A stretch of 64,000 bases of DNA from Amaurobius ferox. Its lineage: Eukaryota > Arthropoda > Arachnida > Araneae > Amaurobiidae. Location: assembly GCA_951213105.1 (NCBI GenBank), contig OX578153.1, positions 51,617,020 to 51,681,019 on the forward strand, in the 5' to 3' direction. This document shows positions 12,953 to 25,458 of this stretch, piece after piece. A program made the position numbers and the translations under genes. The first letter of the stretch is position 1. Each line of letters begins with the position of its first letter. The notes under the pieces were generated by a model. That model was given only the letters and a program-made list of their open reading frames with translations. It ran no database searches and was not told where the DNA came from.

Positions 12953-13900
12953 AAAAAAATCTGATGTGGGCAACACATGACTTTCCTTATATAATGTAAT
13001 GAATGTACTTTTACAGTAAAAAAAATAGGTATTTCTTATAGTAGATACTAATATTCTTTTCAAGATATTGAATTTTTGACAATTAATCGTCATTTTCATT
13101 GATTTAGCGTATTTTTATTCATTTGGCGAGATATTCGTTAATTTGGCAACATTTCAAAAAGTCGCCAAGTTGGCGACATTCCGCCAATTTCATCGCCAAA
13201 ATGTCGCCAAGTGTTATGGACGAAGAAATAAGTAATTCTTACAGCAGATAAATGATTATTGGCGTTCAAATACAAAAGTATTACTCATAGTATCTTTTTT
13301 CATGAATGGAACGAGCTAGATCCACGAGAATGATGTCACCCAATTTATCGCATGATATTACATATGAAAAGTGAACATGTTTCTCAATAGAAAATTCTTT
13401 TTTCCATTTTATATCACTTTTTGATAATTTTTTTGAAAAATGTGCAATATCTCGAGAACGGTTTGTGTTAGCGTTCTAAAATTTATGTCAATCGTTTTCT
13501 AATGAAAAATTACATAAGAAATGTCTATTTGCGTAACTTTATTAGTGGTTTTGATTTTTTGACGATTTTTTCAAAATTTCATTCGAAAATTCAGAGGGGT
13601 TCTGAGCATTCGATTGCGTATAAAAACAATAGGCTTCCAGTGTTTACGGATTGTGATTTTTGTACTAAATTTGGTTCGAATCGGTCCATTCGTTCGTCAG
13701 TTATCGTCTCCACAGACTCACTGACACACACACACACACACATACTTTCACACACACACACACACACACAGACATCACTTCAAAAATGTTTGATTCGTGA
13801 TCAGGGATGCTTGAAACGTGCTCTCCCGTCGAAAACTCGAATTCGAATTTTCGACCCCGTCACAATACTCTCCTTATACATTATGTCTATAAGGAAAGTA
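12953..13900 (+). mobile_element. Repeat family D, copy 1
   Basis: It opens with aaaaaaatctgatgtgggc and an ACTTTCCTTATATAATG block. It closes with a terminal hairpin whose 3' arm is ATAAGGAAAGTA (13889-13900), the inverse of the opening block. The interior has a 'ccatttggcga'/'cgccaagttggcgacatt' palindromic zone (13120-13215) and a (CA)n microsatellite at 13725-13770. The open frame at 13502-13960 crosses the microsatellite and hairpin and is not a gene. Confidence 0.8.
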
Positions 13901-13904
13901 AAAA

Positions 13905-14320
13905 ATTACATTCAACCTTTTAATTCATACGTCATTTATACTTCCAGCCTCTTTTACTAAATAAGACTATTTTACGAGACCCCCGCATCGATCAATTTCA
14001 CCACATATCTTACCACTTCTTACCGATATCTATATAAGGCAGATTTTTCTGCCCAAATTGTCCTGCACAAGAGCCTTTTTATGTACCATATCAAGCACAA
14101 CCAAGATTATCTAACGGTTCGATAAAGCTTAAAGTAAACAATGCTTTTAAGCAAGGGAAACTGCATGTAATCCTTCTACCTCTGACGTGTATTTTTCTTT
14201 CTCCTTTTTTTTCGGGGGGGGGGGGAGGAGAGGGGTGTTAGCTTTTAATCTGGATTTTGAGGGGAGTTCTGTTGAGATTTTTTTTTTGTTCTGAATGTAA
14301 AGAAGACCACCCATGATGCG
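13905..14320. other. Spacer between family D and family A copies
   Basis: It holds a G-rich run at 14214-14235 and no recognisable feature. Confidence 0.35.
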
Positions 14321-14636
14321 GTGTATTGAGAAAGTAATGCTTTCACAAAAAATCTCGATTTCCAAATTTTGATTCCAATATATGTTTTAAGGCCTTCTGA
14401 ACACGTTTTGACTATTTTTAGAGTGAAGTCCGTCTCTCTGTCTGTATGTCTGTGGTCGATTTCTTTATGTACACGATAGCAGCCACAAATATTAATGGAT
14501 TTTCTCGAAACTTCATATCCAGCTTTGTCATCAAAAAATCTAGAATTAGATAGACTTTTTTTAAAATTCAAATAATTTTATTTATTCGAAATTCTGTATA
14601 TTTTTAACATGGCAGCATAGGACAAAATTTGATATA

Positions 14637-15953
14637 CAGTATTGTGACAATTAATTGAGAAATGCAGTTTTTTTATAAAATTCAGTTTTATTCAAGTTTT
14701 CTATGGATACATTTAAAACTAATAAGTGATATAACCTCCCCGAGACTTTATAACATCACAGACACGTTTCGGCATGGAATGTACTAGACTAGCACATGTA
14801 GTTTTAATTTCAACGTCTCTGAACCATATGTCAATAACGACCGAAATTAGCTTGTCCATCGTCGTACAGTCAAATTTGTGAAGCCGTTTTTTGACAATAG
14901 CCCACAAATTTTCTATGGGATTCAAGTCTGGTGAATTCCCGAGCCAATCCAGTACGGTAATATTTTTTTTTGAGCAGAAATTTTTAATTCGCTTCGAAGT
15001 GTGACATGGCGCGCTGTCTTGTTGGAAAACGCAATCTCCGTTCGGCCACAGTTTAGCCATGGCTGGAAGCACTTTTCGGGTCAATATGATTTCGTAACTG
15101 GCACTGTTCATCATTCCCTCTACGGGAACAAGAGATTCTGTCCCCAAAACGCTGAAACAACCCCAAAACATCTTTTTGGGCGGATGCTTGGGTGCTTGAT
15201 TGATGTGGTGCTGATTGAGAGGTTCTCCTTGGCTCCTTCTCACGAACATAGATCTAAATCCCTGAACCACAAAATGTGTTTCGTCAGAAAAGAGAACTTT
15301 CTCCCAGTCCTTCTCAGTCCATGTTTTGTATTTCCGTGCCCATTCCAACCTTTTTTTCTTCATGCGAAGCGTCAGAAGCTGCTTCTTGTACGGTCGACGT
15401 GCTCTCCGTCCGCGTTCTAACAGCCTGTATCGCACTGGTGAGGGTGCAATATCAACACCAGCTGCCACCATGGACTTAGACAGGTCAAAACTGGTTAATC
15501 GAGGATTTTTAACACTCATTCGATGTAAAGTTTTGTCGTCACAAGTCGAAGTTGATCTTTTTCGGCCGCATCTTCCAGAGCGGTTGGTTCCAGCATTTCC
15601 TGAAACCGCTTCCAGATCCTCCCGACACTTGCTGTACTCACTCCACATATTTTACCTATTTCCTCGAACATCTTAGAAGTGTGTTCTCTAAACGCAATCA
15701 CTTTAGCACGTGTTTCCGCGCTGATATCCATGACGCTAATGAGCCCCGCAACAACTGAGAAACTACCACTGCGGAACACCTGCCACCTGGCGGAGGAATT
15801 TGAACACCTGCTACTTACCAGGTGCATTCGAACACCTGCTACTTTGATAATAACTGCAATTTGAACTCTGAGCTAATTTGGAGTGCTTCTTCCTAAGCTT
15901 ACGTGTGATAAAACGAAAAAAATGACATTTCTCAATTAATTGCCACAATACTG
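14637..15953 (-). mobile_element. Tc1-like DNA transposon, 1317 bp, nearly complete
   Basis: Terminal inverted repeats of about 28 bp: the left starts CAGTATTGTGACAATTAATT at 14637, and the right is its reverse complement ending at 15953 with one mismatch. TA dinucleotides flank both ends (14635-14636, 15954-15955), as in the Tc1/mariner superfamily. It carries one transposase gene on the minus strand, broken by a frameshift. With well-matched ends it could still be moved by a transposase supplied in trans; that is inference. Confidence 0.95.
14719..15731 (-). pseudogene. Tc1-like transposase (DD34E), single frameshift
   Basis: It would cut and paste the element through its inverted repeats, using a two-metal-ion DDE nuclease. 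The reading starts at MDISAETRAK (15731), with an N-terminal helix-turn-helix around CGVSTASVGRIW. A one-base frame change near 15585-15605 moves the reading into the long frame that covers the second DNA-binding segment (GRCGRKRS, an AT-hook-like GRKR linker) and the catalytic domain. Visible catalytic motifs are FSDETHF, QQDSAPCHT and SPDLNPIENLW. There are 34 residues between the second D and the E, giving DD34E. The protein ends RGGYITY at 14719. Apart from the frameshift I see no internal stop, so the copy looks recent. The three catalytic acidic residues are all present. Confidence 0.93.
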
Positions 15954-16349
15954 TAATCATAAATAAAAGGGTTTATTTATAACTTAATGATCACCAGACT
16001 TAATAGTTTAAATCATTGTTATGAAAAATAGCCGCGATACAATTTTGTTTGTTTGTGAAGTCATTATCCCCATTGGGGGGCAAGTTACCCCCCCTGGGGA
16101 AGTGAGGGGGTAACATTGTCAAGTATGGTATAAATCAAAAGATTATTTCAAGCCCTTTAAAGTGACGGGTGACATATTATAGTTATAATCACTTGGACCC
16201 ACGGTAGAGAATTTTTAAATTTTTTCTTATATTTGAAAAAAAAAAGTTACTAAAAATGGATTCTGGTATGAGGAAGTCAAGTTGAGCCACATTCTAGTTA
16301 ATTCGTGATGCAATCACCTCAGTTTATAAACTAAATCGCTTAATGCAAA

Positions 16350-16490
16350 GTTTCCGTATTGAAGGATTATTGCATTTGTGAATTATTGCGTAGTGAAGGA
16401 TTATTGCGTTTGTGGATTATTGCGTATTGAAAGATCATTGCGCTTGTAGATAATTGTGTATAGAAAGATTATTGCGTTTGTAGATTATTA
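16350..16490. repeat. ~38-bp minisatellite
   Basis: Units close to ggattattgcgtttgtg and attgcgtattgaaag alternate about four times. Confidence 0.7.
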
Positions 16491-17850
16491 AAGTTTGCTG
16501 TTCCTCATATTAAGATAAATCAAACTTTATGTAAATATATTAGAGGGATATTTTTCATGATCTCTTGAAAATTTCTGCAACTAGGGACAACTGCTCGCCA
16601 TCCCAGAGGATATAATAAATTGCATACTACCTTGAGAACAACACGAATGTACTGACCTTCTAACAGCTGCTTTAAACTCCACAGCTCCACAATGTTGACA
16701 TTGGGCAACCATCTTTCCAGCACCGAACTTCACTGCATTTAAATAAGCTTCAGATTTACGTCTGCTGCATATATTTCGAACGGCCTACCAACAACTCTAG
16801 AGCGTTTTCAAATATCTTTCCTTGTGAGATAAGATTTTTATCACATTGGTGCCTTTTTATAATGCTAAGACACTAAATCTGGGCTGTAATTATAATCAGG
16901 TAAATATTTAATTCGTGATCATACAAAATTAATTTTCGTAATTACTCTGTTAAATTGTTCATAAGGTCAACAGTAAGATATATAATTGTTAACTGTACTA
17001 ATAATTACATTATTATCCCATTTCTTCTTTACAATCGTTGCTAAAATCAACATTAAGATATACAATCATTAACTGCATAATTAATTACATTATTATCTCA
17101 TTTGTTCATCAAAATCATACTGGCCAAATGCACTTCAGTAATCAACAATAAAACCTATTATTGTTCAGTCTTCCGCCATCCTTGTGACGTATCTGTGACG
17201 TTCTTGTCACGTTTTCATGTTTCATTCAAAGAGAAGTTGGAAGGAAAGCACCTGACCCATTAAACTTTTCCCAATCTGTCAATGCTAAATTTTATATTAA
17301 TGAATATTTAATAACTAAAGCTTAAATCAACATTCAAAGCCAGTAAAGCCCATTCAAAGCCTGCTAATTAATATTGGTCTCTGCGTAAAATTTCACAACT
17401 GCATGTTTTCCCGTCAGTTCACAATGTAGGGGTAAAAATTAGTAGGGATTTTTCTTTTAATATACGAGATTACGGATGTTGCTTGTATGATGTATGTGTT
17501 GTATGAGGTGTGGAGTTGAGACGATTAGTCAAGTACTGGTGCAAGCATCACCGTCAGATTTTGCATTCAGGTACTATGTAAAATATTGATCTAAACTAGA
17601 TTTCCCAAAATTTTTATATGATTTGATCAAATATTATTTAAGATTTTTATAACATGGAAACAACAGTTAATGTGAGAAAATGACAACTAAAAATATGATA
17701 TTCATGAAAATTATATGTAATCAAACCAATAAGATTGAATGTGTCAAATTTATTTGTGCTGGATTACCCAATAGGCATACTAAGCACGTGCTTACAGCAC
17801 CAGGAAATTATACAGCACTAATAAAAATCCAAAACGCTTTTTTTTATATT
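16491..17850. other. AT-rich spacer before the family B/C cluster
   Basis: A local duplication of a word like aagatatayaatyrttaactg occurs near 16975 and 17058. No gene was recognised. Confidence 0.35.
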
Positions 17851-19188
17851 TTTAACACTTTACAACAAAGTTGAAAAGTGTTTATAACTTTGTTCATTCT
17901 GTCTGTCTGTCTGTCTGTCTGTCTGTCCGTTAGCACGATAACTGCCGTAAAAATGACTTAATCAAAATGAAAGTTTAGTATGTTGTTCAGACGGGCTGTA
18001 GGACCTATGGGAATATAAATGAATAATATCACCCAATTAGTTTTTGATTGAACCCGGGTTGAAAAAATGAAATGCATTGAGCCCTATGGAACCTAATTTT
18101 TCAAGTATTTTTTAAGAGAATTTAAAATTCACAAATTGCTTCGAAAATTTTAGGTAATATTCAAATTGTTCCATAAAATATATAAAAAAAATTCAGCGAA
18201 ATATATTCAGTAGTTTTTTAAATAAAAATTAAAATAATAATTACACCTAAAATATGAAGCGATCACGTGACCATGATATGAAAAGATCACATGACCCACT
18301 TCAAAATGATATATGGAATCCATCTTGTTTCAACATCGTGATTTTTTAAGTTTTTTTTAATTCATATTGAGTGTTGTATCCGTCCTAAAACCACTTCATT
18401 TTTGCTTAAATTCTGTGCATCTACATATTGAAACAACGCAATTACAATGTATTTGAGTTTAAATGCTCATCCAAATTTGATTATTTCCACAACGAAACCT
18501 ATTTTGCACTTATGTAAAATGTAAACAGCAAAATATGTAGAATGAGTTGTATTAGAATTGCTGTATTTCTTTAACACAAAATTATTTAGCCCATGGAGAC
18601 TGCATAGCTGATGTGAATGAAATATTCATTGATTTTACAAAGAGAAGGACGATTTTTAAAGCATAAGAATGACGAGAAGTTTAAAGCATAGAGTTTAATT
18701 ACTTGTAGCTCCATGTTCTTAATTTTTAAATAAAATAAATTTTTATAGTTTTGTGATGAATGAAATGAATGGTAAAATGTTATGAAAGAAATGCTGTTTT
18801 TATAGAGAGATCCAGGCGTGTTATTTTTTCTATGACGTCATTTGAATTAATTTCAGTTGTTTTTGATGAAGTTTTCAAATATAATAAATTATCGTAGTAT
18901 TATGATAATTCTAAAACTATTACCGAGGAATGTATAACATTTTAGAGATGTTTAAACCAGGCAATTTATATTTCAATGCTGTCATTTGAATGAAGTTCAT
19001 TTTTTTTCCGATGAAGGTTTAAGTTTTCAAATATAATAAATTAATGTGGTATTGTGATAAGTTTTAAAATATTACCGAGGAATGTATTACATTTTAGACT
19101 TGTTTAAATAAAATTGCATTGAAGTTGGAAAGTGTTTCATAATCAATGCTTTAAGCATGATTGACTTTCTTGTTACTTATTGGACTGA
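17851..19188 (+). mobile_element. Repeat family B, copy 1
   Basis: It opens with a foldback aacactttacaac...aaaagtgttt, then a (GTCT)n microsatellite (17905-17930) followed by gttagcacgataactgccg. It closes with ttggaaagtgttt (inverse of the opening), a hairpin around atgctttaagcat, and tggactga. Copy 2 (19669-21003) lies in inverted orientation and copy 3 is at 29626-30594. The GTCT core, inverted subterminal blocks and 3' hairpin match what is described for Helentron-associated elements (HINEs, DINE-1 type). The class call is inference. Confidence 0.8.
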
Positions 19189-19332
19189 CCATGCAACACT
19201 GATATAGCAATGACCAAATAGCAATAACCACAAAGACTATCGACAGCTATTGATGTAACGGCTCTGGTTTTAGTTCTTTGCATATGCAAACGCTTCTTTT
19301 AAGCCAAAATGTCCTGTTATTACCTAACATTT

Positions 19333-21402
19333 AAAAAATTTGATGTGGGCAGTACATGACTTTCCCTGCAGACTCAAATTCATTTTTTTTTACTTCTTTT
19401 ATAATTCATTAGATTGAGTTTAATTGCACTAAATAACACTAAAGTTGCATTCTTAACTCAGTTTTTGTTTTCAATTGGTAATTGGACATTTCTCCGACAG
19501 CGGAGTAACAAAAATGAAAGAAATCGCATATATCTTGAGAACGGTTAGTCCTAAAGCAATGAAGTTGGTTATATTATTTTCCTTGAGTATAAAACAAGAA
19601 TTAAATTGATACATTTCAGCATACGTAGTTTTTTTTTTTTTTTTTTTTTTTTTTCCCCGGACCATTTCTTAATTTCTTAAAGCAAGAAAGATCAATCATG
19701 CCTAAAGCACTGATTATGAAACACTTTCCAACTTTAATGCAATTTTATTTAAACAAGTCCAAAATGCAATATATTCCTCGGTAATATTTTAAAACTTATC
19801 ACAATACTATATTAATTTATTATATTTGAAAACTTAAATCTTCATCGAAAAAAATAAACTTCATGTAAATGACGGCATTGAAATATAAATTGCCTGGTTT
19901 AAACATCTCCAAAATGTTATACATTCCTCGGTAATAATTTTAGAATTATCATAATACTACGATAATTTATTATATTTGAAAACTTCATCGAAAACAACTG
20001 AAATTCATTCAAATCACGTCATAGAAAAAAAAAACACGTCTGGCTCATTCTATAAAAGCAGCATTTCATTCATAAATAATTTCCCCTTCATTTCATTCAT
20101 CACAATACTATATTAATTTATTTTATTTAAAATTTAAGACCATGGAGCTGCAAGTAATTAAACTCTATGCGTAAAACTTCATCGAAAAAAATCGTCCTTC
20201 TCTTTGTAAAATCAATGAATATTTCATTCATATCAGCTATGCAGACTCCATTAACTAAATGATTTTGTGCTAAAAGAATACAGCAATTCTAATACAATTC
20301 ATTCTAAATATTTTGCTGTTTACATTATACATAAGTGAAAAATAGGCTTCGTTGTAGAAACAATCAAATTTGGATGAGCATTTAAACTCCAATATATTGT
20401 AATTGCGTTGTTTCAGTATGTAGATGCACAGAATTTATGCAAAAATAATGTGGTTTTAGGACGGATACAACACTCAATAGGAATTAAAAAGAACTTTAAA
20501 AATCACGATTTTGAGACAAGATGGATGCTATATATCATTTTGAAGTGGGTCACGTGATCTTTTCATATCATGGTCACGTGATCTTTTCATATACGTGGTG
20601 TTATTATTATTTTAATTTTTATTTAAAACACTACTGAATATATTTCGCTGAATTTTTTTTTTTTTTTGTATATTTTATGGAACGATTTAAATATTACCAA
20701 AAATTTTCGAAGCAATTTGTGAATTTTAAATTCGCTTAAAAAATGCTTGAAAAATTAGGTCCCATGGGGTTTAATGTATTTCATTTTTTCAACCCGGGTT
20801 CAATCCAAAACTAATTGGGTGATATTATTCATTTATATTTCCATACGTCCTACAGACCGTCTGAACAACATACTAAAATTTCATTTCGATTAATTTATTT
20901 TTACGGCAGTTATCGTGCTAACGGGCAGCCAGACACACAGCCAGACAGACAGACAGAATGAACAAAGTCATAAACACTTTTTAACTTTGTTGGAAAGTGT
21001 TAAAAAGGCAGGTTGTTCTTTTCCGAATCGTGCCAAAATCTAATCAGCACCAGAGTATCCCACAAGTAACTTATCTACTAAATTTTGTGAAATTTGGTCG
21101 ATTAGTATCTTAGCTAGAATGGATGCATGACATTTTTACGGGCCATTTCGCTAAAAGAGGCAGGTTCTGTTTTTCGGAATCATGCCAAAAACTAATCAGC
21201 ACCAGGGTCACACCCAAGTGACTTACTTACCAAATTTTATGAAATTCATTCCATTAGTTTCTCAGACGTCACACTAAAAATAGATATTTCGTATTCTAGA
21301 GTTTTCAAAACGTATAGATCCGTCGAAAACTCGAGTTGCGGTTTTCAGTATGATTGGTCCCTTGGTACTTTCCCTATACATCACCATGTATTGCAGGGAA
21401 AG
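19333..21402 (+). mobile_element. Family C unit 1, interrupted by family B copy 2
   Basis: The left part (19333-19668) and right part (21003-21402) form one family C unit: opening tgatgtgggcagtacatgac and tttccctgca, closing with a terminal hairpin (tttccctatacatcacc...attgcaggga). Between ccatttc and aaaaaggcagg, where intact units are continuous, lies family B copy 2 in reverse. A long T run (19629-19654) replaces part of the unit before the break. Confidence 0.8.
19669..21003 (-). mobile_element. Repeat family B, copy 2 (inverted, nested in family C)
   Basis: The reverse complement aligns with 17851-19188 along its whole length, including the opening foldback (near 20972-21003), the microsatellite (20935-20957) and the closing hairpin block (19685-19735). 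It breaks family C unit 1, which shows that family B moves. With copy 1 it forms an inverted pair of ~1.33-kb arms around a ~480-bp spacer. Confidence 0.85.
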
Positions 21403-22160
21403 AAAAAATCTGATATGGGCAGCACATGCCTTTCGCTGGACTAATATTCACGTTTTCTTTATTTTAATGAAATTTAATTCACTTTTAAGTCAATTTTCGT
21501 TCTCATTTGGTAATTGGACTTATTTTCAAAGGTGGCGTAGAGAAAATAAGAAAAACTAAAATATCTCGAGAACGGGTAGACCTAGTGTAATGGAGTTGGT
21601 TTTATTCTTTTCATCGTTAAAAAATTACGTATAAAGCATTTAATGGATGTATTTGAGCATACGTAGTTTTTTATTTTAGATTTTGACAATTTTTGCAGAC
21701 CATTTTGCAAAAAAAGTCAGGCTATTTGTTTCCGAATTGTACCAAAATCTAATCAGCACCAGGGTGACCCACAAGCGACTTATCTACCGAATTGCGTGAA
21801 ATTCGGTCCATTTGTTTTTCAGCTAGTTGCGAAATGGCCAATTTTTGGAGGCCATTTCGCAAAAGAAGGCGGGTTCTTTTATCCCGAATCGTACTAAAAA
21901 CTAATCAGAATCAGGGTCACACACAAGTGGTTTATCTACCAAATTTTATGAAATTCGGCCCATTAGTTTTTTAGTTAGTGTGGATACATACATTGCAAGG
22001 ACAGATAGACAGACACACACACACACAGACATCACGCTAAAAACAGTTTTTTCGTATTCTAGAGGTCTCGAAACAGGTAGATCCGTCGAAAACTCGAGTT
22101 GCGATTTTCTCCATGATTCCAATACTTTCCCTATACATTACCATGTATTGCAGGGACAGT
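21403..22160 (+). mobile_element. Family C unit 2
   Basis: It starts at the junction after unit 1 (aaaaaatctgatatgggc) and ends with gtattgcagggacagt. It contains two ~150-bp internal modules marked by gccatttcgcaaaa, a 'ctaatcag' word and a (CA)n tract near 22005-22030. No gene; open frames here run through the modules. Confidence 0.8.
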
Positions 22161-23341
22161 AAAAATCTGATGTGAGCAGCACATGACTGTCCCTGCAGAT
22201 ACAAATTCATTTTGTAATTTTTTATTTCATTATGCATTAAATTGAGTATAATTGCAGAAAATAATATGGATAATTTTCTGATATTATATACAATTTGTTT
22301 TTTTTATTGCACCTTTGGCAACTTAATTCACTTTAAATTCTTCAGGTCCTTAAAATTCCAAAAACTACAATATCTCGAGAAAGGTGTATCCTACAGTCAT
22401 GGCGTCAGATCAATTCACCCAGTTGTAAAATTTCACATGTAGCACAAGTACTTAATCAATATATTTCATCAATTTTAGTCATTTACTTCAGAGTTTCACT
22501 ATCTTGCACAAGTAATATTTTATCTTAGACCGAATATAATAGATTTGAGGGTCATTTCGCAAAAAAATACATTCTTTCTTTTCGAATGGTATCAAAATTT
22601 AATCAGCATCACAATATCATACGAGCGACTTATTTACCAAATGTTGTGTAATTTGATCAATTAGTTTGTCATCTAGAGTGGATAAATACAACTTTTGCGG
22701 GCCATTTCGCAAAAAAAGGCAGGTTCTTTTTTTCAGAATCGTACAAAAAACTAATCAGAGCCAGGTTCACACCCAAGTGACTTATATACCAAATTTTATG
22801 AAATTTAGTCGATTAGTTGAGTTAGAGCGGATATATACAATTTTTGCGGGCCACTTCGTAAAAAAATGCAAGTTCTTCTTCTTCGAATCGTATCAAAATC
22901 TAATCAGCACCAGGGTGATCCACAAGTGACTTATCTACCAAATTTTGTAAAATTTGATCGATTAGTTTTTCTGTTAGAGTGGATACAGACAATTTTTGAG
23001 GGCCATTTCGCAAAAAAGGCGGGTTGTTTTATCCCAAATTGTACCAAAAACTAATGAGCACCAGGGCACATACAAGTGACTTACCTACCAAATTGTATGG
23101 AATTCGGTTCGTTAGTATTTGAGTTAGAGTGGATACATATATTTCACAGACAAACAGACAGACAAACAGACACACAGACAGACACACAGACACGCAGACA
23201 CACACACAGACGTCACGCTAAAAATAGTTTTTTCGTATTCTAGAGGTCTCGAAACATGTAGATCCGTCAAAAATTCGAGTTGCGATTTTCGGCATGTTCC
23301 CAATACTCTCCCTATGCATTACCATGTATTGCAGGGAAAGT
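22161..23341 (+). mobile_element. Family C unit 3
   Basis: Head-to-tail with units 2 and 4. It has four ~150-bp internal modules (anchors near 22549, 22699, 22848 and 23000) where unit 2 has two and unit 4 has one. It ends with the same hairpin and a cagacacacagacag-type microsatellite (23150-23215). Confidence 0.8.
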
Positions 23342-23951
23342 AAAAATCTGATGTGGGCAGCACATGACTTTCCCTGCAGACTTATAGTCACGTTCTCTTC
23401 ATTTTAATTAAATTTAATTCACTTTTAATTCAATTTTCTTTCTTATTCGGTAACCGGACTTATTTTCAAAGATGGCGTAGAGAAAATACGAAAAACTAAA
23501 ATATCTCGAGGACGGCTAGTCCTAGTGTAATGGGGTTGGTCTTATTCTTTTCGTCGTTAAAAATTACGTATTAAGCAAGCATTTAATGGATATATTTGAG
23601 CATACGTAGTTCTTTAGTTTAGATTTTGACGATTTTTGCGGGCCATTTTGCAAAAAAAGGCAGGTTATTTTTTTCCGAATCGTACCCGAAACTAATCAGC
23701 ACCAGACTCGCCCACAACTGACTTACCAAATTTTAGGAAATTCGGTCCATTAGTTTTTTAGTTAGAGTGAATACAAAATCTGCACAGACAGACACACAGT
23801 CACACAGGCACACACACAGACGTCACGCTAAAAATGGATTTTTCGTATGCTAGAGGTCTCGAAACGTGTAGATCCGTCGAAAACTCGAGTTGCGATTTTC
23901 GACATGATTCCAATACTTTCCCTATACATTGCCATGTATTGCAGGGAAAGT
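23342..23951 (+). mobile_element. Family C unit 4
   Basis: The last unit of the array, with only one internal module. It opens with aaaaatctgatgtgggcagc and ends gcagggaaagtaaaa. The sequence after 23955 is unrelated, which fixes the 3' end of the family. Confidence 0.8.
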
Positions 23952-23954
23952 AAA

Positions 23955-25440
23955 AAAGTGTCAGTTAGGATCGAAGGATGTTTGAAGAAGTATCCATAAA
24001 AATTCGGATTTTCTGACTATACTGTTATTTTGACCAATCCCTACTCTTTAGGAATGAGCAATAATAATTGAGAAAGGCAGTGATAACATCTCTTAAATTT
24101 GAAATTTTTTACATCTTACGCAACTATCAATTTGTGGCCAAATTTGCACAGTAGTCATCTTTTTCACATGAAACGTTATTTTATGAATGCTGCAGCGTTC
24201 TATCCCGCCAAGGCATTATGTCCGCATCCGTTATTGACAAGTGTATATTATATTTGACAAACCCCGATTTCTAGAGGTCTGTAACTCAGCCACCAAGAAA
24301 GCTGAATACTTGATACTTTTTTCCTTTGCAAAGCCGTCTAAAAATGAGAAAACAAAAAAATTAAAAAAATGCAATGGGTGTTGCAACACCTGAGATTTTT
24401 TTTTCTTTTTTTTTTAAATGGCCCTTTTATAAATGTCGTTCCGGCGTTTTATTCGTCAGTGTTGGCGGACCTTAACTTCTGAACCAATTTTCATGAACGA
24501 ACGGCTCATTTTATGTGCTATGGTGGGAGGTACATAATTCGATTTAAAATTGAAAAAGATGAAAAAAACATTAACAAATGCACTCTGAGGTAACGTTCAG
24601 AGTGCAACGTTTGCTATATTTTTATTACATAATCGTGTTAAAAATAATTTCGCTTTTGACACGTGACGAAACGAATTAAAAGGTGTAATAGATGAAACAA
24701 ATTATTAAGAAATCTTACGAAAATATTTTTCAAGATAAATTTCTTATGTGCAGTGGGACAAATTTGAGCTCCAAAACCATTGTAGAGTCTCGAACCAGGT
24801 TTTCGTAAGTTCATCCAGAAAAGAAAATAATGAATTAGTCTCAAAATGGGCTAAAAATTTCGCACGTTTCATAATGGGCTAAAAATTTCGATCTCATTTT
24901 CAATTTACTAGTGATCGTACTAAATATAATTTAAAATCATGAAATTGGTGTGTAAAATACTATTTTTAACTGCTTTATGATTATTTTCCGATTATAATTT
25001 TTAGTTTTCCCTGTCATTTGAAGGGCTATATAGCCAGACGATTTTTGTTATACCCAAAGCAAACAAATGCTGGTAGTCGCAAGTATTCATGGGGTTCTTT
25101 TTACATTTATTTCATCAACATTTAGTATAATTTTTTGAAATGGATTTTATTTTCCCTTAGTGTAACTTTTAGACTTAGCTTATCCTTCTGAGCTGAAAAA
25201 CATGCAGCTATTTAAATGAGTTTTGCATATTTTAGAGCCAAGACGATCCCATCAGAAATTAAACAAATTAGAAATCCTGATAATTATGTTCAATTGTAAT
25301 ATGAAAAGCATTAGTTAATAAATATCGACAAGATTTAATTGTAAAAAAGATGGCCAACGTGTATCAATAGTATATTTGGCCACGCCCATTTTTTCATTCA
25401 GAGTTATCCTTAGGTATTGAAATAAGGTTTACTTTTAATA
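23955..25440. other. AT-rich spacer
   Basis: No coding frame or element ends were recognised. Confidence 0.35.
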
Positions 25441-25458
25441 AATATGAAAGTGGGGAGT

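Larger units (their letters stand above)
14321..16305 (+). mobile_element. Repeat family A, copy 2, split by a Tc1 insertion
   Basis: The left part (14321-14636) and right part (15954-16305) together match family A copies 1 and 3 in order and orientation. They are separated by a complete Tc1-like element at 14637-15953. The junction matches the uninterrupted site in copy 1 (10905-10935) apart from the duplicated TA. Confidence 0.85.

Noticed and set aside
13502..13960. 152-aa open frame
   Set aside because: It crosses a CA microsatellite and the terminal hairpin of family D; the same frame recurs in another family D copy and carries no domain.
17680..17874. Open frame near the start of family B copy 1
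   Set aside because: No recognisable domain, and its end runs into the element's foldback terminus.
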